A DNA stretch of 64,000 nt from Aphelocoma coerulescens (taxonomy: Eukaryota > Chordata > Aves > Passeriformes > Corvidae): contig NC_091014.1 in NCBI RefSeq assembly GCF_041296385.1, positions 11,569,578 to 11,633,577 on the forward strand, written 5' to 3'. The translations under genes and the position numbers were made by a program. Below the pieces are notes generated by a model, which made no database searches, had not been told where the DNA came from, and worked only from the letters and a program-made list of their open reading frames with translations. This document shows positions 60,668-64,000 of the stretch, one piece after another; position 1 is the stretch's first letter; each line of letters opens with the position of its first letter.

Positions 60668-62995
60668 GTATGCTCTGGTGTTACTGGATATTGCTGATGG
60701 CTTCTTAAAAGCTTTTCAGTTTTGCTTGAGTCATAATGGATTAGCTTTAAAAAAACACCTAGAGGCAATATAGCATTAGGTGAAAAAGGCATTGAGAGAC
60801 AGATCCTTTCTGAAAAGTTTCCTATTCAATTAGAGAAGCTGGAGAAAGAATGCAGTGAGGGAGTCTCCTTTCTCCTTTTTTGTGGGATGTAAAGCCAAGG
60901 CACATAGGAAGGGAGGTGAAGTTGTGACACACAGGAATTAACTATCAAGATCACAGAAGAAACTTAAGAGTTGTACACATATATCAGGTTTTTGCTGGGG
61001 GAGTGTGTTGGGGAAAAGTTTGTTTATTTGTTTGTTTGCTTCCTTTTAGTCCAGAACCACAACAGTGAATAGAAGATACTTCCTTAGAGTCTCATTTTGC
61101 TTTTTTGCCAGACCCAGACTGAATAAAACTAGTTCCATCAGCCAGGTAGAAACAGGAGAATGGGACACAGGGGTACAAGTTTGAAGCCTGTAGAAGGCTG
61201 CAGCTTTCCTTTAGGGCAATTACACAGAAGAGACTGAAGGAAGGTGTATGTGCTGTCTGTGGAAGCCAGTGACTCTTGAAGTGATAACAGATATTTTCTT
61301 CTAAGAAAGTAGTAACAGCTCTTTCATAAATGACTACCCTGCTTGTTTCCAAAAAAAAAAAAAAAATCTAATAAACTGCCTAAAATAACATTTCACAAAG
61401 CAGTTGTGAGTTTAAAGGTACTGGAAAAAAACCTTGAAACCTGTAGTGGAAAAGTACCGAAACCCCCTGAAACCTGTAGCTAATGTGTGTTCCCAGGATG
61501 CACAATGCTTCTGATAGAGAACCAAAACAACAGAAGAGGTACACTGCCATTTTATTACAATTATTACCAGTAAAAGATAATGTAAACCTGCTAGCAATAT
61601 AAAGGAGGTTCCTGGGCAGAAGGCTCCCTGCTCCCAAACAGGGACAAACACTACTGGACAACTGGACACCCCTCTACAGCTGAGTTCCATTTGCCATCTA
61701 TTGCTTTTGATCTTCAAGTATGTAGGTAACAATTAGAATTACAGCAGTATCAACAAAGATTTAAAAAAAAAAATATATATATAGGAAGAATTTTGGAGGA
61801 ACATCTGCTGGTATGCATGACAAATAAAAATCTTACAATTTGTTCAAGCATATATGTAAATCCACACAAGCAGCTCCACTTGTCATTCCACAAGTGGAGC
61901 AAGGACAGCACTCTCAAAAGCAGCCAGTCATGGAGCTGTCTGATTTCAACCTGTTCCAAATAAAGACATCAGCTCAAATGTTGGAATTTATCTGGGCTGT
62001 AGTCCTTCATTCCAAGAATTTGTTATCTGATGAATTTTACAAAACTCCTGTCATTTTTCCTAAAGCAGAAGGAAGAAAGAAGTTAAAAATCCGAGGTTGT
62101 AGATTAAGAATTTAATTGATATGACTTTCATCTCTAACAACAGGAATTCCATTACAGATACTGAGGTTTTATTGCCATGGAGAATGTATTGCAATCTTAA
62201 AAAGGTATGCAGGTGTTAACATAAATTATTTGTCAGTTCATAACTCAGTGAACTTACTGACTTCACCAGAATAATATTTTTTGTGCCAACAGAAGTTCTG
62301 GCTTTTCAACTCCTAATGTAATGTCCATGCAGTGATGAAGTGAGTTGAAATTCAAAGCACATAAATCTTTCCCCCACGGGATTCTTTTGATATTAATTAA
62401 TAGTTCTTCATAAAACTGCACAGATGACAAAATGACCAAATTCAGTTCTACATTTCAGCTACCAGTTTCTGCAAATAACAGATTACTGCTGGATCTCTGC
62501 TCATTTCTGGTATACGCCAATGGAAAAAAAAAGAACTGACAAGCTGGAGAATACCCAAAACGTATCTGAAAGCAATTTGTCTTCTGCTTGTCAAATTGTT
62601 TTTCCTTATAGCTATCAGTGAAAGGGACTTAAAGGTAGTGATCATGTGATATAGTACATAATTCCAGGAAACAGGACAATGAAATACATGCTTCGTAGAT
62701 GCTAAATAATATTAAATCAGAAAATTATGTTCTGAGAGACTCAGAATTGAAAGAATCCATTCGTCATTGGGGTGGATGATGAAGACACAAGAAAATCCTG
62801 TTCTAGAGACATTTTCAATACCTGACAGAAGAGGCACAGGGTGATATGTTGACAATCCCTGCCCAAGACACTCAGTGTGTGCACTCCCAAGTCCATCTCT
62901 GCTCGAGAGCAGGAATGCAGCTTGCATGATAACAGTCTTTCAGGGCTCTGAAAGCCCCACTTCGTGTGTATTTTTTTGTTTGCTTTTTATTCCAG
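60668..62995. other. Unique sequence, no gene recognised
   Basis: No interspersed repeat is recognised. A run of A's lies at about 61,351-61,366 and a short (TA)n at about 61,772-61,781. GAAACCTGTAG occurs twice (about 61,437 and 61,470). Frames here lack motifs. Confidence 0.5.
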
Positions 62996-63158
62996 AATGA
63001 AGATTTTCTATTTTTCTGGGAAACAATCCAACAGTCACCAACATTAGCAGAAGCCATTACATTATGTTTGGGATCTAACTTCTCTGAATTTTTTGGTGGG
63101 GAGTGGAGAAAAGACAATTCTTTTCCATCCCAAAGGTTTCTAAGATCCATATTTTGAT
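62996..63158 (+). other. Exon-like open segment behind a strong acceptor
   Basis: A long T-rich acceptor (TTTTTTTGTTTGCTTTTTATTCCAG) ends at 62,995. It is followed by a 53-codon open frame that begins NEDFLFFWETIQQSPTLAEA and ends in TGA at about 63,156-63,158. It could be a terminal exon, but there is no recognisable domain, no near AATAAA, and its phase does not fit the segment at 60,536. A decoy site is as likely. Confidence 0.18.
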
Positions 63159-64000
63159 ATGGCACATCTCTGTATTCCTCCCATTCTCATAACTTACAAC
63201 ACTCATAAAAAATGTTAGAGGCTCAGGATTAAGTACTTTTCTTTCCTATTTTTTGTTTTTTTTATTCACAGCAGGAACTTAAGGATTCATGTCCTTTTTC
63301 TTACACATGTTCTAACTCTTTAACTTCCATTTTCTGGGAGGGCAGGAACAAGTGCCTAATGCTAACCCTGCCTTGGCATACTTTCTGAATTTTGTCCACA
63401 GGTCAAACCACCAACTTTGGCTTTGTTTTCTTACGTGTTAACTTCCAAATTGGAAAAGCAGTACTTTGACTCTTCTTTTATCTTCCCTTGTATCTTCAGG
63501 CTATCTGGGAAGAGAACACAGGACAGGGAACTACTCCTGTCCCAGTAAGTCCTTTCAGGTATTCCTAATAACAGAGATATTAATATTTTTACTCCATTGG
63601 TGCATGAGTGTAGGTAATTACCATTTCCTATAACGTATGTGTGTATATTGAGATGCATTTTCTAGTCTAAGTGCATGAATAATGCCCTCTTATGGCAAAA
63701 TTTAGAGATTTCCAAAAATTTATTTGGTCTAAGATAATTTACAAGGTAAATTAATGTTCAGAAAAAAAACCCCAACACTTACTCTGGAAATAAAAGTAAT
63801 TATAAAGAAAAATATGCTGTGCATGATATTACAGTCATAATGTGTTACACTAACTTTTCCTTCTCTATATTTCCTCTGCTTCTCTAATATTTGAGACGAA
63901 AAACAAGCATTTTTTTTTTTTTTTAAACAATTAGGATAAGGAACTAATTTTTAGAACATTTTAATGACTGTTCTTTGGCAATTGCTAAATTAAGTTGAAT
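63159..64000. other. Unique AT-rich sequence to window end
   Basis: No gene or repeat recognised. Homopolymer T runs near 63,250 and 63,910-63,924 are ordinary. Confidence 0.55.

Noticed and set aside
60536..63158. Joining the exon-like segments at 57.5, 60.5 and 63.0 kb into one gene
   Set aside because: Their splice phases do not fit (0-0, 1-1 and 0) and the first carries a stop, so a single transcript is not supported.

Overview
This window reads as nuclear DNA of a bird, quite possibly a songbird. The main evidence is the repeat content. Nearly every recognisable repeat is a CR1-type LINE, and most copies are cut off at the 5' end and finish in the family's ATTCTATG-like terminal repeats. 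A solo endogenous-retrovirus LTR, simple-sequence tracts and one possible tRNA-derived SINE relic make up the rest. The DNA is AT-rich and poor in CpG. There are no operons, ribosome binding sites, dense ORFs or other prokaryotic signs. The species cannot be fixed from sequence alone.

I find no gene that I can name. Most open frames are short (about 60-150 codons), overlap on both strands and look like chance frames in AT-rich DNA. The longest, 247 codons at 46,213-46,956 minus, is only the antisense of a CR1 element. The window is best described as a gene desert or the inside of a very large intron. A few exon-like segments combine a strong splice acceptor with an open frame and are reported at low confidence: 18,997-19,259 (-), 57,531-57,809 (+, one in-frame stop), 60,536-60,667 (+, symmetric phase), 62,996-63,158 (+) and 16,499-16,740 (-). 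I could not match any of them to a known family.

Layout: 1-3.85 kb is unique sequence. CR1 pieces lie at 3.85 (+), 7.9 (-), 18.6 (-), 29.8 (-), 38.1 (+), 38.8 (- then +), 45.8 (+, longest, with part of the reverse transcriptase), 51.6 (+), 54.7 (-, oldest-looking) and 58.65 kb (+). Simple-sequence tracts lie at 11.9 (polypurine), 27.3 ((TTCC)n), 36.6 ((AAT)n), 38.0-38.3 (CA/TA) and 59.1 kb (TATGATA-like). The most complex spot is 38.0-38.95 kb, where a CR1 sits in a CA/TA microsatellite, followed by an antisense solo LTR and two CR1 ends in opposite orientation.

Nothing here amounts to a clear new biological system. The items most worth checking are the exon-like segments, the nested repeat cluster and a few hairpin-forming sequences. 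All family calls come from remembered consensus patterns, not a database search.
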